Of a stretch of 64,000 nt of DNA, positions 1 to 10,605 are shown piece after piece. Source of the stretch: Halichoerus grypus (lineage: Eukaryota > Chordata > Mammalia > Carnivora > Phocidae); contig NC_135715.1 in NCBI RefSeq assembly GCF_964656455.1, forward strand, positions 170,282,437 to 170,346,436. The letters are read 5' to 3'. A program made the position numbers and the translations under genes. Positions within the stretch are counted from its first letter, which is position 1. Every line of letters begins with the position of its first letter. The notes below the pieces were generated by a model, which saw only the letters and a list, made by a program, of their open reading frames with translations, was not told the origin of the DNA and did not search any database.

Positions 1-305
1 AATTGATGTAGAGATTCAATACAATCCTGATGAAAATTTCCAGAAGTCTTTTTTTTCTCAAAACAAGCTGATTCTGAAAGTTATATGAAAATGCAAATGA
101 CCTAGAATCATCAAAGTAATTTTTAAAAAGAACAAAGCTGAAAGAATTACACTACCTGATTTCAAGACTTATTATAAAGCTATGTAATCAAGACAGTGTG
201 ATAGCTGCAAAAAGTGGACATACAGGGAATAGGATGGAGAGTCCAGAAATAGAGCCATGCATAGGAAGTCATTTGAATTTAAACAAAAGTGCCAAGGCAA
301 GTCTT

Positions 306-345
306 TAAAAAACAAAAACAAAAACAAAAACAAAAACAAAAAACA
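306..345. repeat. (AAAAAC)n simple repeat
   Basis: Six or so units of A4-6C lie inside the L1 fragment. The flanking L1 text continues on both sides, so this is an expansion or an eroded A-tail within the element. Confidence 0.9.
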
Positions 346-518
346 AACCTGGAACAACTGGAGATAAGTATGAAAATCAATAGCAGGCTTGACCTTATCT
401 CATATTATAAACAAAAATGGAATCTAAATGGAAAAGCTAAGCTATAAAGCTTATAGAATAAAATATATGAGAAAATCTTTTTGACCCTGAGTTAGGCAAA
501 AAAATTTTAAACACATGT

Positions 519-549
519 ACACACACACAGACACACACACACACACACA
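519..549. repeat. (AC)n microsatellite
   Basis: Imperfect AC run with one AG interruption, inside the L1 fragment just upstream of the SINE. Confidence 0.9.
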
Positions 550-582
550 AGCATGAACCATAAAAGAAAACAAAAAGTCAAT

Positions 583-851
583 GGGGCACCTGGGTGGCTT
601 AGTCAGTTAAGTGTCTGCCTTCGGCTCAGGTCATGATCCCAGGGTCCTGGGATTGAGCCCCACATCCACTCCCTGCTCAGTGGGGAGCCTGCTTCTCCCT
701 CTCCCTCTGCTTCTCCCTCTTCCTCTGCACCCCCCCATGCTTGTGAGCACGTGTGTGTATGTGTGTGTGTGTGAGCGCGTGCCCGTGCATGCTCTCATTC
801 TATCTCAAATAAGTAAATAAAATCTTTAAAAAAACTAAACTAAACTAAGCT
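583..851 (+). mobile_element. Can-SINE (SINEC), forward
   Basis: tRNA-derived head (GGGGCACCTGGGTGGCTTAG), body with GGTCATGATCCCAGGGTCCTGG, pyrimidine-rich stretch, then an AAATAAGTAAATAAAATC tail. The target-site duplication AAAAGTCAA is at 573-581 and 852-860. The pyrimidine region has grown a TG/CG-containing purine-pyrimidine stretch at about 745-785. Confidence 0.95.
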
Positions 852-1530
852 AAAAGTCAAGCCACAGACTGCTAGAATTCATTATCTAATAAAGGACTTG
901 TATTCAGAATATACAAAGAGCTTTTGCAATTCATAATTTTAAAAGAATGGGTAAAAGATTTACAGACAGTTCACACAAAATAATATAAATTGCCAATATA
1001 ATCGGCCAATCAGCACCTGAAAAGATATTCAACATTATTAGACATAGAAGTATAAATTAAAACTGCAATGAATACCACCACAAACCTACTAAAATGATCA
1101 ATTAAAAAAAGACTGATAATACCAAGTGTTTTCAAGGATGTGGAGCATGGAGAAAATGGAACTCTCATACACCGAAGGTGGGAATATACAATGGTGCAAC
1201 TACTTTGCAAAATCTATTTTTCATTTGTTTTTAAGTTAAACCTCCCATATGACCCAGCCAAATGGGTCCCAGTTATTTACTCAAGTGAAATGAAAGCATA
1301 TGTCCACAAAAGGCTTGAATATGAATGTACATAGCAGCTTTATTCATAATTAGCAAGACCTGAAACCAACACAAAATCCATCAACAGATACATGGATAAA
1401 CAAAATACAATATACATACACAATGGAATACTACACAACAATAAAAGGAATGAACTACTGATGTATGCAACAATGCGGTTGAAGCTGAAAATCAGCATGC
1501 TGAGTTATAAAAGCATATAGAATGCTTGTT

Positions 1531-1690
1531 GTGGTCAGGAAGAGTGGAAGAAGTTGAGACTAGATAGGCAAGAGGGGCAACACTGTGAATATCTTGTATG
1601 CAAATGAGTTTGAGTTTATCATATAAGACAGTTAAGAATTGGAGTGTGGAAATGCTATAATTAGCTCTAGCAGGAGGAAGATGAGTTCAA
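1531..1690 (-). mobile_element. L2-like LINE relic, reverse
   Basis: Short stretch containing the 'ATCTTGTATGCAAATGAGTTTGAGTTTAT' type pattern (1592-1620), which resembles the reverse complement of an L2/CR1-clade LINE found repeatedly in this window. Highly diverged; family call is tentative. Confidence 0.4.
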
Positions 1691-1885
1691 ATACTATCAG
1701 ATATTCAAAGTATTAAAAAAAGAACAAAGGAATAATACAACATTCAAGATAGTTGTTACCTCTAGAGAGAAGGAGGATATAAACTAAGAGAGGGACACAT
1801 AGGTAGATGATGCAAGCCATTGTCCTAGTCTTGGGTTGGATGATGTTCATTGTCGGATGATGCTTCAGATTTTGGTACATGTTAC
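1690..1885 (+). mobile_element. Old L1M-type 3' UTR fragment
   Basis: The segment holding AGATAGTTGTTACCTCTAGA (1747-1766) resembles the 3' untranslated region of old L1M elements. It may be the 3' end of the L1 that starts at the left edge, or a separate copy. Confidence 0.45.
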
Positions 1886-2911
1886 ATCTTGTATAGGCCA
1901 AACATCATGCTATTAAGAAGGAAAGCTACATGGAAATATGATATAAGAAAAAAATACCTACAAGAAAAGTTTGTACAAGATATGATAAGGACTGGTGTCG
2001 AATGGGGGTGGTGGTAATGGGAATGGATAGGAATAAGGCCATTGAGTGGGAAAGGAGAGGAGAATGAAGTAAAAGGAAAAGATAAAAATGACTTCTAGAA
2101 CACTAGCTCAAAAAAATTGTATGAAAGAGAAAGTCATTTGATTACTGAAACATATTTGAGAGAAGGGCTTCCACAGGCCTCTTAAAGTGACCTAATAAAC
2201 ATGACCAGCTACGTGAGCTCTACAGTCATCCAGGATCCTACAAAACCTCAAACGTAAAGGCCTGTTATAAACACAGGTAATAATATTATCACCACAAGGA
2301 AACATATAGATGTATTTGTTATAATACAACATTATAATTCTTATAATAAGCACAGATTACAAGAAATTCTTTAAAATCCTTAGCAGCTTATCCTTCCATC
2401 TGCAAAGGTGACTATCATTCCACCTCTTTCAGAATAGTACCCATGTATTAAGTGGCCTGGCTCTTCTACTCAAGTCAACTATGCCACATACCAAGAAATC
2501 TGAAACTGACAGGCTGAAAATAGACTGTCAAATTTCAGGGCATGTGAAAACTCATATTCCTATAAAAGAGCTGCAGTAAAGGCTCTGTTGAATCATATCA
2601 GGCTTTCACTACTCAACTGTGAGTTACAAACAATTCCTTCCTTAGTCTTAGTTGCCCTGCTCCTGGCTTCCACAGAAGTGAATAAGGAAAATCAAGGACT
2701 GTTTTAAAGATGATGGGAAGATTACCAAAAAAAATTTATTCTGACCAAATTCTCAAAGCAGGTTCACATTTTAGTTAACAATGTAAGTGCTCTTTTGCCT
2801 TCATTAGAGTTTTGATGCCTAATAACAAAAGTCTATCCTAGATGTTTACACTAACAGTGGGGGTTTTAACCTTGTCTACTCTTGTCATGTCTTAGAGTCA
2901 TATAGATTAAG
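1886..2911. other. No recognised feature
   Basis: AT-rich sequence with purine-rich patches near 1985-2080. No ORF above 60 codons that looks conserved, no repeat family recognised. Confidence 0.5.
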
Positions 2912-2922
2912 AAGTGTTGATA

Positions 2923-3037
2923 TACGCGGGGTGATGCATGGAATTGTCGAATCACTATATTGTACACCTGACACTAAGATAACACTGTACATTAACTATA
3001 CTGGAATTAAAATGCAAAAACAAATTAATTTTTTTTA
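2923..3037 (+). mobile_element. Short L1 3' end insertion
   Basis: About 115 bp matching the terminal L1 3' UTR pattern (AATCACTATATTGTACACCTG at 2949-2969, then TTAACTATACTGGAATTAA), ending in an A/T-rich tail. Near-matching flanks AAGTGTTGATA (2912-2922) and AAGTGTCGAGATA (3038-3050) look like a target-site duplication, so this is an independent, heavily 5'-truncated insertion. Confidence 0.75.
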
Positions 3038-3357
3038 AAGTGTCGAGATAGACACATATTTAACACATCTGCCAGAGTTTCATTTTGAGGAAGCATCTTG
3101 AGATGAATCTTAGCATTCAATGGACAAGTTTGAAAATACTAGTTTTTAATTATACTCTTCTTAACAGGCAAAAAACTTTGGACTTGTATTCAAGCCTAGT
3201 TACCAATTATTTTGTTTTAAGTTAGAATAAAATTCAGCAGGTGTCAAGAAATCTTGAATTCTAAATGGTTACAAAAGCATGGGTAGGCCCTTAATTACAA
3301 AACTTCCTAATTGGCATATATGCAAATTAAGCACTACACTTACAGAAATTAATTTAT
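3038..3357. other. No recognised feature
   Basis: AT-rich sequence, no repeat or coding signal seen. Confidence 0.5.
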
Positions 3358-3366
3358 CTTTCATTT

Positions 3367-3602
3367 GCTTTTTTTTTTAAAGAAACTATTTTTTTTAAGA
3401 TTTTATTTACTTATTTGAGAAAGACAGAGAGCACACTGAGTAGGGAGAGGGGCAGATAGAGAGGGATAAGCAGACACAGGAGACGCCAGGCTCGACGCGG
3501 GGCTTGATCCCAGGGCTCCATCCCAGGGCTTGATCCCAGGGCCCTGAGATCATGACCTGAGCTGAAGGCAGACGCTTTACTCCTTGAGCCACCCAGGTGC
3601 CC
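3367..3602 (-). mobile_element. Can-SINE, reverse, with internal duplication
   Basis: Reads as poly-T, then AGATTTTATTTACTTATTTGAG, then the reverse-complement body, ending GAGCCACCCAGGTGCCCC. Target-site duplication CTTTCATTT at 3358-3366 and 3603-3611. The block GGCTTGATCCCAGGGC occurs twice (3501-3516 and 3527-3542), an internal repeat of the B-box side of the SINE body. Confidence 0.95.
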
Positions 3603-3611
3603 CTTTCATTT

Positions 3612-4352
3612 CCTTTTTAAAACTTGTTGTAGTTCCTCCGTCAGTGATTCATAATTATTTTTCCTTTTTGTAGTCGTTTATATTCCTACAGGTTGAGCGA
3701 ATAACAGTCATAGCAATCTTGAGTTTTTGTTAGTGTCACTATTGTTTCACACACATATACACATACACACATACACACACACCCCAAACAGGAAGAATCT
3801 AATGTGTTAATAACTCTATGTGACTCTTTCCAATCATACAGTAACTATTCCTATACAATTTTACATTTATATTTAATGAGCTCATTTTTTAAAACACATT
3901 TTAGGGCAACTATTGGCATGAAATATAATCATTTCAACACAAATAAGCTAATGAACTTATGCTTTATGAACTTATTTTGATTCATTTAAATCTAACCTTT
4001 ACTGAACTTTTACTGACACTTGGTACTTAGCTGGAAACTATAAAGACTATTTTAAAAATGAGATTCTTCAATCTGTTACTTCAAGAAGTTACAATCTGAT
4101 TGAGAGAACCACAGGGATACCCATGACAAGTACAGGAGATGGATATATTTAAGATAATGTAGAATAAGTGATGTGCCTGATAAAATGCAAACAAAAAACT
4201 TATCAGTGTGAAGGCAGCAGGAAAACAAAGTCTTTAATTATAGCTTATGGAAGGTATTCATGAAGTTCAGGAGCATCTCCTTAACTTACTCCTGGGACTT
4301 AGAATATACTTTCTAAAGATAAAATGAAAACCTAAATAAAAATGTTAGCAAG
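3612..4352. other. No gene seen; CA-rich patch
   Basis: Contains an imperfect CA/ACAT microsatellite at about 3749-3783. The rest is AT-rich and unassigned. Confidence 0.5.
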
Positions 4353-4357
4353 GTTGG

Positions 4358-4710
4358 TGTCTTAATCTGTTTGGATTGCTATAACCAATTACCATAGGCT
4401 GATGGATTAAACAACAAACATTTATTTCTCGCAGTTCTAAAGGCTGGAAAGTCTAAGATCGAGACACTGGCAGATTTGGTGTCTGCTATTGGCCTGTTTC
4501 CTGGTTCATAGATGGCTGTGTCCTCACAAGGCAGAAAACTGAGAGAGAGCTCTCTGGGATCTCTTTTATAAATGCACTCATCCCATTCATGAGGGCACCA
4601 TTTTCATAACCTAATCATCTCCTAAAGGCCCCATCTCCTAATACCATGACAACGGGAGTTATGAGTTCAATATATTAATTTTGGCAGACACAAATATTCA
4701 ATCTATAATG
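4358..4710 (-). mobile_element. Solo MaLR-type LTR, reverse
   Basis: About 353 bp resembling the reverse complement of an MLT1/MST-like MaLR (ERVL-related) LTR. Markers are TCTTAATCTGTTTGGATTGC at the left edge, TTTATTTCTCGCAGTTCTAA in the middle and CCCATTCATGAGGGCACC on the right. It begins with TG; the expected CA at the far end has mutated. The five-base flank GTTGG is present at 4353-4357 and 4711-4715, the duplication length expected for this class. No internal retroviral sequence is attached. Confidence 0.8.
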
Positions 4711-7616
4711 GTTGGTGACACAGTAATTCTGATATATGCTCTGAGTTTTCAATTTAAGTAATGAAATAGTTAGGGGATCTATCAGCCCCAAAGGGTAACG
4801 CAAAGAGGGATTCATTAAAAACTAGTTGAGGAAAATTACAACACCAGCAACTTCTCCTTAGTGTCTGTGATGCAGGAAGGGAGCTCTTCACTAGGGAAAT
4901 CTTTTGAAAGTACTACCTAATTGACAGATAGGTTCTTCGGTGAGATTTATTTCAGAGACTGGTTGACAAACTGTGTGTGTGTGTGTGTGTGTAAAATTTA
5001 ATAACTTGATTATGAATTTTAACTTAGTTCTATCAAAAGTGTATCACATTTCAAAAAATAAAAGCTGCATTGATGGGTTCTCCCTGCATAGGACCTACCC
5101 TTTATTTTCTCCTTGATCCTCGACAGGACCTGCTCTGGTAGTTCGGAAGAGATAAGATGCCTTTATATATTGAGAACCATTTTCGGTCATGGATTTTGTC
5201 ATATGGAACCAGAACCATTTGAAAATGAGGCAACAGTGTTGCTCTAACAGGCTCCTGAATTGTTCTCTGACTGGGATTATTGCTCCTCCTGGGCAGGAAA
5301 CCATGACATGTGGCTCAACTGATTTACCAGAAGCAGTAATTGTTTAATGTGAAGGTTGTCAAGTTTCATTTTCCTGGTGCTGCTGTGCTTGCAGAAAGTT
5401 GGCTAGTGAGTTAGAGAAAAAGCCAACGGGGAGAAGAACCAATGCTGCTTGAGTGCCACCTCACATCCCCCAAGACACCTCTTAAAATGCTCTGCCCCTT
5501 GGCTTTTCGTTACTCTCTTTAACTCCCTCCCTTGGCTTTCTTGTACTTTACAATCTTCAATTCAAAGTCCTCCTCGAATCTTCCAAAATGCACAGGTACT
5601 TACCTTTACATTTCCTGATACCTGCCAGGGAATTCCACCAGGAAGGACCACCAGAATCTCAATCTCAAAGTAACTAAAATTATACCGGTTCCCTTCCCTG
5701 AGAAATCAGCCCCCTTTCCTGACTTCTATATCCCTGTGAATTGCCAGATCTTATACACAGCCACTCAGACAAGAGGCTTCAGAATAACTTTTGACAGTTT
5801 AAAGGGACCGAATTTGGAAAAGGAGTCACGAAAGCCCCCAAGGTGAAATTTGAGGTAGCAGAAGTCAATACAAAACTCAGGAGCCTTTCTACATTTTACT
5901 CTGCCTCATAAATAGCTTGTAAAGATGTTGCTCACACCAGACCATGACCCAAATTTAGTTATGAAGTTCAAAATAATTCTCAAAAACTTTAATTTCTCCC
6001 AAATCTCTGAGTTATTTGCAGTGTCTGTATAACAGAAAGTTGGTAGAATAAAGAAACATGAGCATTAAAAGGTAAGAATTTGCCCAAATTTTCTAATACT
6101 TATTGATGAAAGAAGGTGCCCTGAGTGGGAATGTTTATTTAAATATCTTGCCAGAATCCCCCTGACAGTAGAGAGGGATGCATTAATCTGTCATTACTTT
6201 ATTATATTAGCCATTTAGACCATCAAAACTTCTTTCCAATTAGTTGTCTCTCTGTTAATTATTTCCACCTAAATTAACATAATAGGCAGGCTACAAAGCA
6301 GATGAAGACAATGTCATCTACTGCGGGTATTATGAGAATTTAATCAGGGTTCCTGGCTGAGTTCAGACTAAGAGCCGGATGTCTGGTGTGTGGCATAAGC
6401 AATGCATATGCACACTCATCACAACCAACATTTTCCCAGCTGTTTGCCAATCCTACTGTCTCTGTGGGGGCTTGGGGAGTTTGATACTGTCAGGAGACAA
6501 GCAGTACCACGCAATTTCATGGTTCACATGAAAATGATACCAGCTTGAGACCTTACCCACCAGTTTGAGAAGTCAAGTACTCTTAAATTCCTACCTGTAC
6601 CACTGAATCTGGGACCAGGCCAGTGCTAAAATGTGGTCTGGAACTTCTATTTTCAAGAAGGTAGGTGTCCTAGCATCTCTCAGTCTGCAGTTGCTCTTGT
6701 GCCATTGTACTTTGCTGCCTCATGAGGCAGAGAAGGGATGCTAGTTCTCCCAGATCTTATCTGCCCACAGCTGCAATTCTGGGTCCATGAAAATCCCTGT
6801 CCAAGCAAGCCTAGATCTTCAAGAAAAACTGTCATCCAGCATCTCTACTGAAATCTGGGCCAAGCTTAGCCCCAGGTGCCACATGCTCAAGATCCCAAGG
6901 CTACCACTCAAGGGGTCCTGTTCCTTCAGTCCTTACACAGCCTTTCTCAGCTCGGTCCCAACACTCATCCAGCCTAGCTACAGACCTAGCCCTGATGGAA
7001 TCTGAAACCATTATCTCTCTTCCCAAGTTTGTGTTTCTATCCCAGGTGCAGACTACTTTCCTTTTTATCCACCTCTTCCTCTTTCTATGGTAAAAGTTTT
7101 AACTACCGATCAGAGTTTCAAGATCTCAGTCTTCAAAAATTCAAAAGAACCTATATGTCTTCCTTAGGGACAAAAAGAATGTAGATCTTAGATATACAAA
7201 TTTACGTTTACCATTCCACGTTGGATAATTTTCATTCTTCCCTAATATGCATCTCGAGAACAGACTGGAGGTCTTCTTGCAGCAGAGAGAAAAAAACAAA
7301 ACAAATAAACAAAACAATATACACACAAATTAATTCCTAAATGGGTCATCCTGCTACAGAAATGTGAGAATGTCTAATGTTAATTTCTAAATGTGTCACA
7401 CTGCTATTGAGATAAAAGGTGTGTGAGAAATCTGAGGCAGTAACAGAAGTTAAATTGTGTGGATAAAGGATAGGCATTTGGAGATAATTCACCATGGATA
7501 AAGAAGTTGGCTGAAGATCTGGACTCAAAAACAAGGCTGAAGTCAGGAGAGTGGTAGTTTGGGGTATAGTTTGGAGTGATCCGGGCCAACCTATTGGCTT
7601 TGCACCCTAGGGAAGT

Positions 7617-7623
<7 letters not shown>

Positions 7624-7659
<36 letters not shown>
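7624..7659. repeat. (GT)18 microsatellite
   Basis: Uninterrupted 36-base GT run; likely polymorphic. Confidence 0.97.
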
Positions 7660-7660
<1 letters not shown>

Positions 7661-8329
7661 CAGAACAAAGCAAACAAAACTGAAAGAAGATTTTACCCAT
7701 CAGGCCTAAACAACTCTGAAAGAGGAATAAAATGGAGAGAGAGGGATAGCATTGTCCTACGGAAGAACTGAGGCTAAGCTGTGGAGCTCCACGATGTCCG
7801 TGAAGGTTCAGCAATATACAGCTAGTAGTAGCAGGGGCAAGAGGGGCAGAGTGAAACCAAAGGGAGCATGCTGGTGACTAGTGGAGCAATTTCTAAGGGA
7901 GCTCCAAATGATGGCTTAGCAAAGTCAATAATACATGCAAACTGGAAGTGGTAGCTTGAACAAATTCACCTACTCAGCAGAATCCAAGAGTCTTTCCAAA
8001 GTCACACAACTGAAAGCCAAGATGGAGGCACCTGCTAAATAAGTCATGAAATAGTATGTTACAGGAACTCCTAGAGGCTAGAAAAGAAAGAAAACAGTAA
8101 AGGTCTTGGCACCATATAAGTGGGGGTTAAGGTTAAGGAGACAGCCATCCTCAGATCAAATAACAAAGTAATTGTATTTGAACCCACAAGCAGGTGAAGC
8201 CTAGTGAGGTAATATTTACATATTTAAATATCTCTAACATGGTAGAGTTTAAGCAAACTTTCATTTATTTACTTTCCCTGTGACACTTTTCCTTACAAAT
8301 TGTCAAGTAATAAATTAGCTTTCTCATTT

Positions 8330-8334
<5 letters not shown>

Positions 8335-8362
<28 letters not shown>
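8335..8362. repeat. (GT)14 microsatellite
   Basis: Uninterrupted 28-base GT run. Confidence 0.97.
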
Positions 8363-8365
<3 letters not shown>

Positions 8366-8514
8366 GTCGTCAGTTCCCCTGAGCTAGATTACTTCTAGCT
8401 CAACTGGCAAAATTACTAGTTTTTGGAAGCTGCAAGCTGAGACTCCAAAACTAGAGGCATTGTATACCAAGGAACATTCACGTGGGGGCATGAGATACCT
8501 AGTGAGTCTTCTTT

Positions 8515-8740
8515 TTTTTTTTAATTTTATTTTTATTTTTATTTTTATTTTTTTAAAGATTTTATTTATTTGACAGAGAGAGACACAGCGAGAGAGGTAA
8601 CACAAGCAGGGGGAGTAGGAGAAGGAGAAGCAGGCTTCCCGCGGAGCAGGGAGCCTGATGTGGGGCTCGATCCCAGGACCCTGGGACCATGACCTGAGCC
8701 GAAGGCAGACGCTTAACGACTGAGCCACCCAGGCGCCCCT
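8515..8740 (-). mobile_element. Can-SINE, reverse, intact with 17-bp TSD
   Basis: Complete reverse-oriented element: T-rich tail with (TTTTA)n, AAAGATTTTATTTATTTGAC, body with GAGCAGGGAGCCTGATG, head ending GAGCCACCCAGGCGCCCC. The perfect 17-bp duplication CCTAGTGAGTCTTCTTT is at 8498-8514 and 8741-8757. The perfect flank and near-consensus body suggest a young insertion. Confidence 0.97.
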
Positions 8741-8899
8741 CCTAGTGAGTCTTCTTTCACAATTTTCCTTTAATTCATTTTCTCCATTCCTTACTGTCAT
8801 AATCATAATCCAGGTCCTAATTAACTCATTTCTCTATCCAGTGAATTTTAAACACTGCTTCCATTATGCCTTTTCTAACTCCATTATTTCTAGCTGAAA

Positions 8900-9180
8900 T
8901 GCCTCTAAATCTTGCCATATTTCAAGGTCCAGCTCAACTGTTACTTCATGAAGATTTTCCACATCATCCACCCAGATATTAACTATCCCTTCCAGGAAGC
9001 CTTAGGACAGTATATTTATGTTACATAAATAGGGCTTCTTTAGCCCCTTGTTTGACAGTTTGGGGGAGGGGGGGGTGGGGGTGGGTGTGTGTATTATCTT
9101 ACAACACTCACTAATGATTCGGAAAGTTCCTAACAACAAGTACCACATCTTTATATCCTTGTACAGTGTTCTCTGCTCAT
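8900..9180 (+). mobile_element. L2-like LINE 3' end, forward
   Basis: CATATTTCAAGGTCCAGCTC (8917-8936) followed by a TTACTTCATGAAGATTTTCC (8941-8960) block resembles the 3' end of L2 LINEs. Diverged, interrupted by a G-rich stretch. Confidence 0.55.
9062..9085 (+). other. G-quadruplex-type G-run cluster
   Basis: Four runs, G5-A-G8-T-G5-T-G3, with one-base loops. This satisfies the usual intramolecular quadruplex pattern on the + strand. It lies in an L2-like relic, so a function is not implied. Confidence 0.85.
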
Positions 9181-9189
9181 GTTAAACCT

Positions 9190-10020
9190 TCCTTCTCACC
9201 CTGTTTGTCACCCATCTCAGGCTGCCTGCTGTATTTTTACTTTTTTTTCTTTACTTTTTTTTTCTATCAGGGTGATTCTTAATGCCTGTGTAAACTAATG
9301 TCATATATATATAAAAGTATGGGAGTTTTGAGAGGGGGCAAGATTTGAAAAAAATCTGTTCGATTTTTACCAAATCGTATACTCCCTCAATCAGGCATGT
9401 ATTTGACCCTTCAAAGTCCTTAAATTTTAATAATTTTTTCAATTCTTTTCAAATGCTCCCCCCTATTATCCGTAAGCAGAAAAGCCTGGAGAAAGCATAA
9501 AATAGTGATAAATGATTCCTACGTGATTCTCCTTCTTACCTAGAGTTTCCATTACTTGAATAATATTTAATGAACATCATGTTGATGACTCACAAGCAGA
9601 TAATTCATCACCAACCAAACGAATAAAGTCAAAACTAAATGAGTCATGCTTTCATTTCAATGCTGCAAATTATACTATGCCTAAAAATTCCTTTCAGTAC
9701 CAATTAGTTAAGTGAAATGAACCATCATTTAAAGCTATACTTTAAGGAGGATGAATCTTCATGGTCTTTCAATAGACAGGTGCAAATGTGCAACAAGACA
9801 TTCCATCAGTATTTGTGCATGTCAGAATTCTGTAAGACCTCTCCAGCCTTGCCAAATTCAATCCTATAAGTAGATAAAAAAAATCAAATAGTGAAATTGA
9901 GCTCACAAAAGGAAAATATATCTCATAGGCAATGGCTCTGGAATGAAACAATTTTCATTCAAGTTTCACTCCTTCAAGTTATAAGATATTTGATCCTAGG
10001 CCTTCAAAATAAATCTAAGC
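9190..10020. other. No recognised feature
   Basis: AT-rich, poly-T tract near 9241-9263. No gene or repeat family recognised. Confidence 0.5.
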
Positions 10021-10024
10021 TGGC

Positions 10025-10225
10025 GTCGCTCCAGTTTCTGGTAAGCTCCACTTACTTAGTATGTGACATTGGCTGGACTATATTTTCCTCATCTGAAAAA
10101 TGGACATTAAAATTACTACCCGCTTCACAAAGTTATTATGAAAATTGAAATAATCCATATAAAGCTAAAACTGTCTAGGCCAGAGTTCATGCTTGATAAA
10201 TGTCATATATTATTACTATGTGATA
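10025..10225 (+). mobile_element. MIR SINE relic, forward
   Basis: TTTTCCTCATCTGAAAAATGG (10083-10103) and the following TATTATGAAAATTGAAATAAT/CATGCTTGATAAATG blocks match the MIR core and 3' part. Confidence 0.75.
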
Positions 10226-10369
10226 ACTCTTACATTTATGCCCTTACTATGTTTATGCAATATCAAAAAAAAAAACCCAATGAAAATAAAAATATCAACT
10301 ATGCATTTTATTCTAGAGACTAAACCGTGAAGAACAAAAGGATAAACAAGCATGGATTTAAAAAGCTGC

Positions 10370-10595
10370 AATGCGGGGTGCCTGGGTGTCTCAGTTGGTT
10401 AAGCATCTGCCTTTGGCTCAGGTCATGATCCCGGAGTCCCGGGATCGAGCCCCGGGATCGAGCCCCGCATCGGGCTCCCTGCTCGGCGGGGAGCCTGCTT
10501 CTCCCTCTGCCCTTCACCCACTTATGCTCTCTCTCTCACTTTCACTCTCTCTCAAATAAATAAATAAAATCTTTAAAAAAAAATTAAAAATAAAT
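10370..10595 (+). mobile_element. Can-SINE, forward, with internal repeat
   Basis: Head GGGGTGCCTGGGTGTCTCAG, body, (CT)-rich stretch and AAATAAATAAATAAAATC tail. Target-site duplication AAAAAGCTGC at 10360-10369 and 10596-10605. GGGATCGAGCCCC is tandemly repeated near 10441-10466, an internal slippage event. Confidence 0.95.
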
Positions 10596-10605
10596 AAAAA
10601 GCTGC

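Larger units (their letters stand above)
1..1525 (+). mobile_element. Old L1 LINE fragment (ORF2 3' part), interrupted
   Basis: The stretch reads as a decayed L1 ORF2 3' part in forward orientation. Recognisable segments are the GATTTCAAGACTTATTATAAAG block near 154-180, the late-ORF2 blocks at 1130-1260 (CATATGACCCAGCCA) and the ACAATGGAATACTACACA block near 1420. It is interrupted by an A-rich simple repeat, a CA repeat and a Can-SINE. Frameshifts and stops are frequent, so it is dead. It enters from the left edge, so the true 5' end is not seen. Assignment to an old L1M-type family is from remembered consensus, not alignment. Confidence 0.8.
4716..8497. other. Long stretch without recognised gene
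   Basis: Holds three TG microsatellites (4974-4992, 7624-7659, 8335-8362). ORFs of 60-136 codons here lack start context, domain or family similarity that I recognise; the longest (reverse, about 7404-7814) translates the GT repeat as His-Thr repeats. I found no convincing exon or transposon. Confidence 0.5.

Noticed and set aside
306..345. Regularly spaced A-rich units, considered as a short array of designed repeats
   Set aside because: It is a simple (AAAAAC)n microsatellite; no spacers, so not CRISPR-like.
583..860. tRNA-like A and B boxes in the SINE heads, considered as tRNA genes
   Set aside because: They are SINE promoters derived from a tRNA; no cloverleaf or anticodon arm is preserved.
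7404..7814. 136-codon reverse ORF
   Set aside because: It translates the GT microsatellite (His-Thr repeats) and has no recognisable domain on either side.
8384..8806. 140-codon reverse ORF
   Set aside because: Most of it is the antisense reading of the reverse Can-SINE at 8515-8740.
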